DNA of 40,303 nucleotides from Phycisphaerales bacterium. Lineage in GTDB: Bacteria > Planctomycetota > Phycisphaerae > Phycisphaerales > SM1A02. A program made the translations under genes and the position numbers. The notes beneath the pieces were generated by a model that saw only the letters and a program-made list of their open reading frames with translations, was not told the DNA's origin and made no database searches. Shown one piece after another: positions 27,979-35,390 of this stretch (position 1 is its first letter; every line of letters begins with the position of its first letter). The DNA lies in assembly GCA_009691915.1 (NCBI GenBank), contig SIAD01000017.1, forward strand, positions 1 to 40,303, in the 5' to 3' direction.

Positions 27979-28248
27979 ATGACTCCAGACACCTCGGTCG
28001 CATTCAAGCAACTCCACCAAGCAAGCCTCAAGGCTGGCGCTCTCGACTCCAAGACCAAGGAACTCATTGCGCTGGCGATCGGCGTCTCGCGCCTTTGTGA
28101 GGGATGCATCGTCCATCACACCAAGGCAGCGAAGGCCGCAGGAGCGTCACTGCAAGAGGTTCACGAAATGCTGGATGTCTGCACGCTCATGGGGGGTGGC
28201 CCAGCAACCGTCTACGGGAAGAAGGCGGTCGACGCGTACGGTGCGTGA
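27979..28248 (+). CDS. AhpD-like carboxymuconolactone decarboxylase family protein
   Basis: The 89-residue single-domain protein contains the AhpD-type redox motif CEGCIVHH (about 36-43) within the helical CMD fold (KTKELIALAIGVSRLC before it). Such proteins are peroxidase-linked disulfide reductants or related small enzymes, usually as trimers or hexamers. It starts 12 bp after the permease stop and is probably co-transcribed. Confidence 0.85.
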   Translation: MTPDTSVAFKQLHQASLKAGALDSKTKELIALAIGVSRLCEGCIVHHTKAAKAAGASLQEVHEMLDVCTLMGGGPATVYGKKAVDAYGA

Positions 28249-28386
28249 CCCACAGCGCGGGCGGCACAGCCCCCTAGGGCATCTGCAACAGCACACTCGC
28301 AATAAACTTGAAATGGGCGAGGCTGGCCCCCGTTGCGTGCGAATAATGACGAACTCGCGGGTCCCCCCACCCACCGCAAGGAAACC

Positions 28387-28671
28387 ATGAACCCCATCTG
28401 TATCCGCAAGTACCCCAATCGGCGCCTCTATGACACCAGCCGCTCGTCGTTTATTACGAGCGGGCAGCTCCATGACATCGTCCGTCATGGAACCACTATC
28501 CAGGTGATAGAAACGGCGACTGGCCGCGACATCACCAACATCGTGCTGATGCAGTTGGTGATCGAGCGCGAGCCGAGCCGCATCCTCAACCTTCCCAGCG
28601 ACAAGATTCACAATCTCGTCCGCGGCATCGAGTGCGGCAATGGCAACTGCAACACAGCGGCTGCCAGCTGA
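28387..28671 (+). CDS. PhaR-type DNA-binding domain protein (short)
   Basis: The 94-residue protein opens with IRKYPNRRLYDTSRSSFIT, the signature of the polyhydroxyalkanoate synthesis regulator DNA-binding domain (PHB_acc_N). It continues with LHDIVRHGTTIQVIETATGRDIT. PhaR proteins normally also have a C-terminal PHB-accumulation domain of about 100 residues, which is absent here. No PHA synthase or phasin gene is nearby, so a general DNA-binding role is as likely as PHA control. The ATG at 28387 has AAGGAA 2 nt upstream. The 138 bp before it contain no convincing promoter. Confidence 0.8.
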   Translation: MNPICIRKYPNRRLYDTSRSSFITSGQLHDIVRHGTTIQVIETATGRDITNIVLMQLVIEREPSRILNLPSDKIHNLVRGIECGNGNCNTAAAS

Positions 28672-28692
28672 GTCCTAGCTCCCGGCCCCGTC

Positions 28693-29937
28693 CTACGCAC
28701 TTGGTGGCTCTGGCTCCTCGGACACGAGGTGCTTCAGTTGACGGATCTCGGGAAACCTCCACGCGACCAGTCCGACGACTACGAGGGTTCCGAAGCCTCC
28801 AGTCACAACGCTGGCGACTGGACTCCACAGTCGGGCCACCAGCCCGCTCTCGAATGCACCCAGCTCGTTGCTGCACTCAATGAAGAGTGAGTTCACCGCG
28901 CTGACGCGCCCGCGCAAATGGTTCGGCGTGCGAGTCTGAACGAGCGTGTGTCGGATGATCACACTGACATTGTCAACCGCCCCCGAGATAAAGAGCATCA
29001 CGAGGCTGAGCCAGATCCACTGGGACAGGCCAAAGAGGATGAGGGCCACGCCAAACGCCGCGACCGAGAAGAGCAGCGACGCACCCGCACGGCGCATACG
29101 CGGTCGCGCGGCGAGCCAGACCGCCATCACAAACGCCCCGAGATAGGGGGCGGCCTTCAGCCATCCGAGCACGATGGGCCCCCCTCCGAGAATCTCGTCG
29201 GCGTAGATCGGCAGCAGTGCGGTGGCGCCACCAAGGAGCACGCCGAAGAGATCCAGCAGCAGCGTCGCCAGGATGGTGCGCTCGCGCCGGATGTGGCCCA
29301 TGCCGGCGAGCATCGAACGAATCGTCATCGCGCCGGCAGTCCGCGCATCATCGCGCGGTCTGAGGCGAGGCGCGAGAATGGCGAGGATCAGTATCAATCC
29401 CGCACTGATGACGAGCACACCCCAACTCGGCACTCCCGCATTGAGCAGCGCGCCTGCGGCGATCGGACCCGCGACCGCCGAGGCCTGGAAGATCCCGCTA
29501 TTCCAGGTGACGGCACTCTCGAAGTTCTCCGGTTTCACCAGGAGTGGGATCAGCGAATTCCGACTTGGCCCGTTGAAGCTGCGGATGCATCCCGAGAGAA
29601 CGAGCAGCGCGTACCAGGTCCACTCGGATACCCCGAGATAACTCGCCAGAGCAAACGCCAGAGCGATGACCACGAATCCTGCCTGCGTCAAAGTTAGAAT
29701 GAGCTTGCGACTGTGACGGTCTGCGGCATGCCCGGCGACCAGCGCCAGCGCGATCACCGGAAGCGCCCGCACGAGGCCGGCGATTCCGAGAACAAGTGCA
29801 TCGTGGGTCGCGAGCCAGAGGTCCCACAAGACGATAGTCGTGAGCATCTGCAATCCCATCCCCGAACAGAGAAAACCCACCGCGAAGATCGCGTAATTGC
29901 GCTCGCGGATGACTCGGGTCAGGTGCGATGCAGCCAT
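28693..29937 (-). CDS. EntS-like MFS exporter
   Basis: The 414-residue protein has about 12 membrane segments and the layout of the MFS_3/EntS branch (enterobactin exporter, about 416 residues). The motif AGHAADRHSRKLIL follows the second helix, and RSFNGPSRNSLIPLLV lies in the first half. It probably exports a small molecule or siderophore-like compound. No siderophore genes are present. The ATG at 29937 (MAASHLTRVI) begins just before the first helix. Sequence further upstream is open but has no membrane-protein character. Divergent from nagZ across 70 bp. Confidence 0.8.
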   Translation of the reverse strand: MAASHLTRVIRERNYAIFAVGFLCSGMGLQMLTTIVLWDLWLATHDALVLGIAGLVRALPVIALALVAGHAADRHSRKLILTLTQAGFVVIALAFALASYLGVSEWTWYALLVLSGCIRSFNGPSRNSLIPLLVKPENFESAVTWNSGIFQASAVAGPIAAGALLNAGVPSWGVLVISAGLILILAILAPRLRPRDDARTAGAMTIRSMLAGMGHIRRERTILATLLLDLFGVLLGGATALLPIYADEILGGGPIVLGWLKAAPYLGAFVMAVWLAARPRMRRAGASLLFSVAAFGVALILFGLSQWIWLSLVMLFISGAVDNVSVIIRHTLVQTRTPNHLRGRVSAVNSLFIECSNELGAFESGLVARLWSPVASVVTGGFGTLVVVGLVAWRFPEIRQLKHLVSEEPEPPSA

Positions 29938-30007
29938 CGACCTATCTCTACAGGAAACAGCCGTCCGAGGGGCGGTAGGCCATGTGCCGTGGACTACCTT
30001 GCGCTCA

Positions 30008-31006
30008 ATGACCATCGCCACCACGCGCTCCCTCGCGGCGCGCCTTCTCTGTGTCGGGTTTCCTGGCCCGACCCTCGACGACGGGCTTAGGGAGATGCTC
30101 GCGGCCGGTGTCGGGGGAGTCATCCTCTTCGCGAGGAACGCGACCAGCGCCGACGGGGCATCGGAGGTCGTCCGTCAGATCAAACGCGAGAGCGCACGAC
30201 TGGGGAATCCAAGGGTCTTTGCCTCCATCGACCATGAAGGCGGACGGGTGGTCCGGTTGTCCAGCGGCATGACGGTCGTGCCTCCGATGCGCGAAGTTGG
30301 CGCTGGGGGCCCCGAGGAGGCCCGCCGCGTCGGCGCGCTCTTCGCGCGCGAACTCCGCGCCGTGGGGATCGACCTCGACTTCGCCCCGGTCGTCGATGTC
30401 GACAGCAATCCGGCAAATCCAGTGATCGGAGCGCGTGCGTTCGGGAGCGATGCTGACGGCGTCGCCTCCTGCGCCGAGGCGTTCATCGGGGCGATGCAGG
30501 GGGGAGGGGTGGCTGCGTGCGCCAAGCACTTCCCAGGACACGGCGACACCGATCTCGACAGTCACTTCCACCTTCCTCGAGTCTCGCACCCGATCGAGCG
30601 GCTGCGCGAGGTCGAGCTCGCGCCCTTTGCCGCGGCCGTGCGATCGGGGGTGGCCTCGATCATGACGGCGCATGTGGTCTTTGACGCGCTCGACGCGGGA
30701 GTACCGGCGACCATGAGCCACCGGATCATCGATGGGATTCTTCGCCGCGAGATGGGCTACCACGGGGTCATCTTCAGCGACGACCTCGAGATGGCCGCGA
30801 TCGCCGAGCGTGTGGGGATCGGCGAGGCCGCGGTCAGGTCGATCGCCGCCGGAGTCGATTGCATTCTCGTCTGCCACCGAGTCGACCGTCAACAGGAGGC
30901 GATCGAGGCGATCACCAAGGCTGTGATCGATGGCGTGCTTCCCGCCGCTCGCGTCGAGCAGGCCGCAGTGCGGATCGACCTCTTGCGCAGTCGTTACGCG
31001 CGCTGA
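30008..31006 (+). CDS. nagZ: Beta-N-acetylhexosaminidase
   Basis: This GH3 enzyme of 332 residues removes N-acetylglucosamine from anhydromuropeptides in the cytoplasm. The motifs VGGVILFARN, SIDHEGGRVVRL, DLDFAPVVDV, CAKHFPGHGDTDLDSH (catalytic His/Asp dyad) and GVIFSDDLEM (nucleophile Asp) are all present. It is shorter than other GH3 members because it has only the TIM barrel, as expected for NagZ. The last 13 bp overlap convergently with mntR. Confidence 0.93.
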   Translation: MTIATTRSLAARLLCVGFPGPTLDDGLREMLAAGVGGVILFARNATSADGASEVVRQIKRESARLGNPRVFASIDHEGGRVVRLSSGMTVVPPMREVGAGGPEEARRVGALFARELRAVGIDLDFAPVVDVDSNPANPVIGARAFGSDADGVASCAEAFIGAMQGGGVAACAKHFPGHGDTDLDSHFHLPRVSHPIERLREVELAPFAAAVRSGVASIMTAHVVFDALDAGVPATMSHRIIDGILRREMGYHGVIFSDDLEMAAIAERVGIGEAAVRSIAAGVDCILVCHRVDRQQEAIEAITKAVIDGVLPAARVEQAAVRIDLLRSRYAR

Positions 31007-31437
31007 CGGGCGAGATGCCTGCGCATGGCCGCCAGCGTGCGCGGCCCCGCATGATGTTCGATCCCCTCGGCATCGCGAGCGGCATCGACGGCCGGAACTC
31101 CGAGGGACCTGAGAAACTCGAGGACCGTTGCGTGCCGCTCGCGTGACGCACGAGCCATGCGGGTTCCACTCAGAGTCAATGCGATTGGCCCGTGCCGTTC
31201 CTTGGTAGCGAGCCCAGCCCTGGTGACCCGTCTCACGATGCGGACAACCGTCACATGAGAGACACGCATACACACAGCAAGATCACGCACCCGGCAGGCA
31301 CCGGTGCGGGCACTGATCTCCTCTACCGCCTCGACATAATCCTCGAATGTCTCCTTTGCGTGGTCGGTTCGGGTCTTTACGAACGCCTCACGGGCAGCGG
31401 CGGGGAGGATCTTGAGGGGGGTTGCCATCGTGGACAT
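30994..31437 (-). CDS. mntR: Manganese-responsive transcriptional regulator, DtxR family
   Basis: The 147-residue protein has a winged helix-turn-helix (about 40-100; RVRDLAVCMRVSHVTVVRIV) followed by a dimerisation and metal-binding helix pair without an SH3 domain, the size of E. coli MntR (155). Motifs ETFEDYVEAVEEI, ASRERHATVLEFLRSLGV and ARDAEGIEHH match the MntR metal-site helices. With Mn(II) bound it would repress uptake genes. The ATG at 31437 was used. An ATG at 31428 is also in frame. It is divergent from the uptake operon across 24 bp and convergently overlaps nagZ by 13 bp. Confidence 0.9.
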   Translation of the reverse strand: MSTMATPLKILPAAAREAFVKTRTDHAKETFEDYVEAVEEISARTGACRVRDLAVCMRVSHVTVVRIVRRVTRAGLATKERHGPIALTLSGTRMARASRERHATVLEFLRSLGVPAVDAARDAEGIEHHAGPRTLAAMRRHLARQRA

Positions 31438-31450
31438 TGAATCCTATGAT
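31422..31450 (+). promoter_or_regulatory. Sigma70-like promoter of the metal-uptake operon
   Basis: TTGCCA (31422-31427), a 17-nt spacer and TATGAT (31445-31450) make a good sigma70-type promoter. The -35 box lies inside the first codons of the divergent mntR. The expected transcription start (about 31457) is only about 5 nt before the ATG at 31462, so the message should be almost leaderless. On the other strand TATCAT (31451-31446) may be the mntR -10, overlapping this one, but it lacks a clear -35. Confidence 0.6.
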
Positions 31451-31454
31451 ACAA

Positions 31455-31470
31455 TGTAGCCATGGCTACA
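31455..31470. promoter_or_regulatory. Perfect 16-bp palindrome, candidate MntR operator
   Basis: TGTAGCCATGGCTACA is fully self-complementary and centred on the start codon of the substrate-binding protein gene (ATG at 31462). It lies just downstream of the -10 box. The core TAGC-N4-GCTA matches the E. coli MntR box as I remember it (AACATAGCAAAGGCTATGTT). A dimer bound here would block initiation of the uptake operon and cover the upstream side of mntR transcription. Confidence 0.6.
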
Positions 31471-32385
31471 AATCTATCACTTGGCCTGCTCCTGGCCGTG
31501 TGTGCGCAGAGTCCAGTCTCCGCGCCCGAAATCGTGTGCACGACAGGCATGGTCGGAGAGATGGTCCGGGAAATCGTCGGCGACACAGCGTCCGTGACGA
31601 CACTCATGGGGGAGGGGGTCGATCCACACCTCTACAAGCCGACTGTTTCCGATGTCCGTGCGCTCGCAAAGGCGGACATCGTCGTCGCCAACGGACTCAT
31701 GCTCGAGGGGCGCATGCAGGATGTCTTTCCAAAGCTGAGGGAGAAGGGGGCACTGGTCATCGAGGTCGGCGCGGGGCTCGATCCCTCCACGCTCCTCAGA
31801 CCCGAGGGGTCGCACGGACATCCCGATCCCCATGTCTGGATGGATCCGACGATGTGGGCGAAGGCCGCGCTACATGTCGCGAAAGTGCTCGGAGAACGGG
31901 ACTCCGCCAACGCCACGATCTACCAAGAGCGAGCCACGGCGCTCGGCGAGCGATGGCTGGCCGCGGACCGGCGGATCGCGGAGGCGATCGCCACCGTTGA
32001 TTCTTCGAGGCGCGTCCTCGTCACTGCGCACGACGCATTCAGTTATTTCGGGCGACACTACGGGGTCCTCGTGATGGGAATCCAGGGCGTGTCAACCGAG
32101 AGCGAGTCGGGGCTTGCGGACATCCGGCGGATCATCGACATGCTCGTCGAGCGGAAGGTCCCCGCGGTGTTCGTCGAGACGAGCGTCTCGGACAAGAATG
32201 TGCGGGCTCTCGTCGAAGGGGCGAGGGCGCGTAGCCGCGAGGTCATCATCGGCGGATCCCTCTATTCCGACGCGATGGGGAAGCCCGGGACCTTTGATGG
32301 CACCTATGTCGGGATGGTCACCACCAATGCGGCGACCATCGTGAAGGCACTCGGTGGCACTCCGCCGCCGATGGAGACTCCGTGA
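31462..32385 (+). CDS. Metal ABC transporter substrate-binding protein, TroA-like
   Basis: The 307-residue cluster A-I binding protein captures Mn(II), Zn(II) or Fe(II) outside the inner membrane. Ligand motifs are GVDPHLYKPT, PDPHVWMDP, VTAHDAFSYF and LYSDAMG, the same set as in Treponema TroA. QGVSTESESG is the typical loop. There is no long His-rich loop as in ZnuA, which slightly favours Mn/Fe. The N terminus (NLSLGLLLAVCAQSPVSA) acts as a signal but lacks positive charges, and LAVC is a poor lipobox. No earlier start is possible because a TGA lies at 31447-31449. The stop overlaps the ATPase gene in a GTGA. Confidence 0.92.
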   Translation: MATNLSLGLLLAVCAQSPVSAPEIVCTTGMVGEMVREIVGDTASVTTLMGEGVDPHLYKPTVSDVRALAKADIVVANGLMLEGRMQDVFPKLREKGALVIEVGAGLDPSTLLRPEGSHGHPDPHVWMDPTMWAKAALHVAKVLGERDSANATIYQERATALGERWLAADRRIAEAIATVDSSRRVLVTAHDAFSYFGRHYGVLVMGIQGVSTESESGLADIRRIIDMLVERKVPAVFVETSVSDKNVRALVEGARARSREVIIGGSLYSDAMGKPGTFDGTYVGMVTTNAATIVKALGGTPPPMETP

Positions 32386-33158
32386 GGGAGCATTCGAAGT
32401 CGAGCCCACTGGGAATCCATGCGCTCACCGTCGCGTATCACCGCAAGCCTGTCCTGTGGGACATCGACCTCGACATCCCTGCGGGATCGATCGTGGGGAT
32501 CATCGGACCAAATGGTGCGGGCAAGAGCACACTCCTGAAGGCGTGTCTCGGGCTCGTTCCTGCGGCGTCGGGGCGGGTGACGGTGTTCGGAAAACCCTAT
32601 GAAACGCAGCGCGCGCTCGTCGGCTATGTCCCGCAGCGCGAAAGCGTCGACTGGGACTTTCCCGTCAGCGTGTTCGATGTCGTGATGATGGGGACCTACG
32701 GGAGACTCGGCTGGCTTCGTCGCGCCGGAAGTGCGGAGCGCGAACGCGCCCATGCTGCGCTTGAGTCGGTGGGGATCTCGGAGTACGCCCACCGCCAGAT
32801 CGGGCAACTTTCGGGCGGGCAGCAGCAGCGGGTCTTTCTCGCGCGCGCGCTGGCGCAGGAGGCCAGGCTCTATCTAATGGACGAGCCATTTGCCTCCGTC
32901 GATGCCGCCACCGAGCAGGCGATCGTCGGTGTCCTCCGAAAGATGCGCGGCGAGGGGCGCACCGCGCTCGTCGTTCACCACGACCTTGAGAGCGCGTCGG
33001 CCTACTTTGACTGGGTCGTGCTGCTCAACACGCGCGTGATCGCCGCCGGGCCGACGCACGAAGTCATGACGCACGCGCATCTACGCGAGACCTACGGCGG
33101 TCGCCTGACACTCCTTGATGAGGCGGGGGAGCGGCTGCAGGGGGCGCAGCGCGGCTGA
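32382..33158 (+). CDS. Metal ABC transporter ATP-binding protein
   Basis: The 258-residue cytoplasmic ATPase starts with GTG at 32382 inside the upstream stop (GTGA). Walker A is GPNGAGKST, the signature is QLSGGQQQRVFLARA, Walker B is LYLMDEPFASVD and the switch His is in LVVHHD. The sequence VPQRESVDWDFPVSVFDVVMMG is diagnostic for the Mn/Zn/Fe (TroB/MntA/SitB) group. It drives the two following permeases. Confidence 0.95.
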   Translation: MREHSKSSPLGIHALTVAYHRKPVLWDIDLDIPAGSIVGIIGPNGAGKSTLLKACLGLVPAASGRVTVFGKPYETQRALVGYVPQRESVDWDFPVSVFDVVMMGTYGRLGWLRRAGSAERERAHAALESVGISEYAHRQIGQLSGGQQQRVFLARALAQEARLYLMDEPFASVDAATEQAIVGVLRKMRGEGRTALVVHHDLESASAYFDWVVLLNTRVIAAGPTHEVMTHAHLRETYGGRLTLLDEAGERLQGAQRG

Positions 33159-33162
33159 ACGG

Positions 33163-34035
33163 ATGATCGGACTCGACTACAACACCCTCGTTGTTGCGGG
33201 AGCATCGGCACTGCTCGGAACAGCGGGAGGTCTCGCGGGCACGCTGATGCTCCTGCGCAAGCGTGCGCTCATGGGCGATGCGCTTGGTCACGCGACTCTG
33301 CCCGGCATCGCGGTCGCGTATCTCGCGTCGCTCGCGCTTGGTGGTTCCGGCAAGGAAGTGTGGGCATTGATGCTCGGCGCGGGGGCGGGAGGTCTCGCAG
33401 GAGTCGTCGGCGTAGCGGCGATCCGTCGCATTGCGCGCGTCAGCGAGGACACGGCGATGGCGATCGTCCTCGGGTCATTCTTCGGGCTGGGCGCGGCGCT
33501 GCTCACAGTCATCCAGGCTTCCCCCCAAGGAAACCAGGCAGGACTCTCCACATTTGTGACCGGTCACGCCGCGTCGATGGTGCGGAGCGATCTCGACCTT
33601 GCGATGGCCGTCGCCTTGGTGTGCATCCTCGTCGTCCTTGCCCTCTCCAAGGAACTCCGGCTCCTTTGTTTCGATGAGCCCTTCGCCAAGGCGATCGGTC
33701 GTTCGACAAAGTGCCTCGATGCCCTCGTGCTCCTCGTGGTGACGGGAGTCGTCATCGCGGGACTGCAGGCGGTCGGGCTGATCCTGATCCTTGCGCTCCT
33801 TGTGATCCCCGCAGCGACGGCGCGACTTCTCACCGATCGCTTCGGCGCCATGCTCGTCATCGCCGCGGCGCTCGGTGCAGCGAGCGGAATCGGCGGAACG
33901 ATCGCCAGCAGCCTCGGGCCTAGCCTTCCGACTGGTCCGTGCATCGTCGTTGTGGCGGCAGCGATCTTTGCAGCTGCCCTGCTCGTGGCTCCGCGCAATG
34001 GACTCATCGCCCGCGCGGCAGGGGGGCGGCTGTGA
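33163..34035 (+). CDS. Metal ABC transporter permease (TroC-like)
   Basis: The 290-residue ABC-3 family permease has about 8-9 membrane helices. LLRKRALMGDALGHATLPGIAVAYL and ALQAVGLILILALLVIPAATARLLTDR, each broken here across family motifs, mark the N-terminal and coupling-region blocks. The ATG at 33163 has no strong ribosome site but follows the ATPase stop by 4 bp. Its TGA overlaps the GTG of the second permease, so the two are coupled. Confidence 0.92.
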   Translation: MIGLDYNTLVVAGASALLGTAGGLAGTLMLLRKRALMGDALGHATLPGIAVAYLASLALGGSGKEVWALMLGAGAGGLAGVVGVAAIRRIARVSEDTAMAIVLGSFFGLGAALLTVIQASPQGNQAGLSTFVTGHAASMVRSDLDLAMAVALVCILVVLALSKELRLLCFDEPFAKAIGRSTKCLDALVLLVVTGVVIAGLQAVGLILILALLVIPAATARLLTDRFGAMLVIAAALGAASGIGGTIASSLGPSLPTGPCIVVVAAAIFAAALLVAPRNGLIARAAGGRL

Positions 34036-35390
34036 CCAGCTGGACCTGGGCCGTTGATGGATGGATCGTCGCCATCAGCGCGCTCTGCGCCGTCGCCTGT
34101 GCCGTGCCGGGGGCATTCTTGGTCGTGCGACGGAACGCGATGCTCGCCGATGCGGTCTCGCACGCAGTACTGCCTGGAATCGCGCTCGGATTTCTCGTCT
34201 CGGGCACGAGGGATCCGCTCTGGATGTTCCTCGGCGCAGCACTCGCGGGAGTTGTCGTTGCCGTCGGGTCGGGCGCGCTGGCGCGGCTGGGACGAATCGA
34301 TCCGGGCGCCGCAATGGGAATCACCTTCACGACGATGTTCGCCATCGGACTCATTGTGATCGTCCAGGTTGCGGACAAAGTCGATCTTGATCCATCGTGC
34401 GTCCTCTACGGGGCGGTCGAACTAGCACCGCTCGACACCGTGTCGCTCATGGGTGCCAGCATTCCGAGGGCCGCCGTCGTCCTGGGGTCAGTCTGCGCCG
34501 CGAACATTCTCGTCGCGATCCTGCTCTGGAAGGAGATTCTCGTGACGGCGTTCGACCCCGCGCTTGCAGGCACGCTCGGAATGCGACCGAAATGGATCGA
34601 GGGGATCGTCCTAGGAATGGCCGCGGCAACATGCGTCGCGGCGTTCGAGTCGGTCGGAAGCATTCTCGTTGTTGCGATGATGATCATTCCCGCGGCCTCG
34701 GCGCGCCTCTTCAGCGATCGACTCGGAGGCGTGGTCGCGTGCGCCATGGCGACAGGCATCGTGGCGGCGTTTGCGGGTCACTGGCTAGCGTCGTCCGTGG
34801 CCCCGATGGTCGTCGCCGGTGGACGGGACGCATCGACCGCCGGGTCCGTCGCGGCCTCACTGGGTGCGATCTTCGTGGCGTGCCTCATGGTCGCACCGCG
34901 GCGAGGGATCCTCAGGCGTGGCGTGGATCGCGCCCGTCTCGCCCTGCGGATTGCCCGCGAAGACGCACTGGGTCTCTTGTGGCGGCTCGACGAAGATGGG
35001 CGACGGGTGGGAGTGCGGGAACTACGCGACCTGCTCATCGGCGGCGCGCAGACGCGTCCGTGGATCGCACGCATTGCGGTTCGCGCTCTCTCGCACGATG
35101 GGCTCGTCGAAGGCGGGAGTTCGGCAGGGCGTAGGGACGCGATCGCCCTCTCCGACCGTGGCCGACGAGAGGGAGCAGCACTGGTTCGATCGCATCGACT
35201 GTGGGAGCTCTACCTGACTCGGAAGCTTGCCCTGGCGCCCGACCATGTGCACGACACGGCGATGAAACTCGAGCATGTGACCGACGCCGCCATGCGCGAG
35301 CGCCTCGTGCGCGAAGGAGAGATCGACCTATCCCGTCAGCGCGAAGCGTCCGACCCCCACGGCCGCAGGATTCCCGACGACGCGCCCTGA
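34032..35390 (+). CDS. Metal ABC permease fused to a DtxR/MntR-type sensor domain
   Basis: The 452-residue protein starts with GTG at 34032 (GTGA overlap). Residues 1-290 form an ABC-3 permease (VVRRNAMLADAVSHAVLPG and SILVVAMMIIPAASARL). Residues about 295-452 are not membrane protein: a winged-helix-like part (VRELRDLLIGGAQTRPWIAR, HDGLVEG, IALSDRGRREG) leads to a DtxR dimerisation/metal domain. This has SHRLWELYL, DHVHDTAMKLEHV and the end DPHGRRIP. By alignment from memory the anchor ligands His, Glu, His, Glu and His are kept, and the DtxR Cys102 position is Met. The N-terminal DtxR ligand helix is missing. The last 55 bp overlap the convergent M28 gene. The tail may sense metal at the membrane. 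Confidence 0.88.
   Translation: MTSWTWAVDGWIVAISALCAVACAVPGAFLVVRRNAMLADAVSHAVLPGIALGFLVSGTRDPLWMFLGAALAGVVVAVGSGALARLGRIDPGAAMGITFTTMFAIGLIVIVQVADKVDLDPSCVLYGAVELAPLDTVSLMGASIPRAAVVLGSVCAANILVAILLWKEILVTAFDPALAGTLGMRPKWIEGIVLGMAAATCVAAFESVGSILVVAMMIIPAASARLFSDRLGGVVACAMATGIVAAFAGHWLASSVAPMVVAGGRDASTAGSVAASLGAIFVACLMVAPRRGILRRGVDRARLALRIAREDALGLLWRLDEDGRRVGVRELRDLLIGGAQTRPWIARIAVRALSHDGLVEGGSSAGRRDAIALSDRGRREGAALVRSHRLWELYLTRKLALAPDHVHDTAMKLEHVTDAAMRERLVREGEIDLSRQREASDPHGRRIPDDAP

Noticed and set aside
26330-28119. Long minus-strand frame opposite the AmpG-like gene and neighbours
   Set aside because: Its composition is Arg/Glu/His/Asp-rich without any domain, typical of an antisense shadow in high-GC DNA.
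28249-28386. Promoter-like TTGAAA and AATAAT before the PhaR-like gene
   Set aside because: The two boxes are about 28 nt apart, outside the sigma70 spacing, and no other pair fits.
30007-31273. Long minus-strand frame opposite nagZ
   Set aside because: It is a low-complexity charged shadow, while nagZ has all catalytic motifs on the plus strand.
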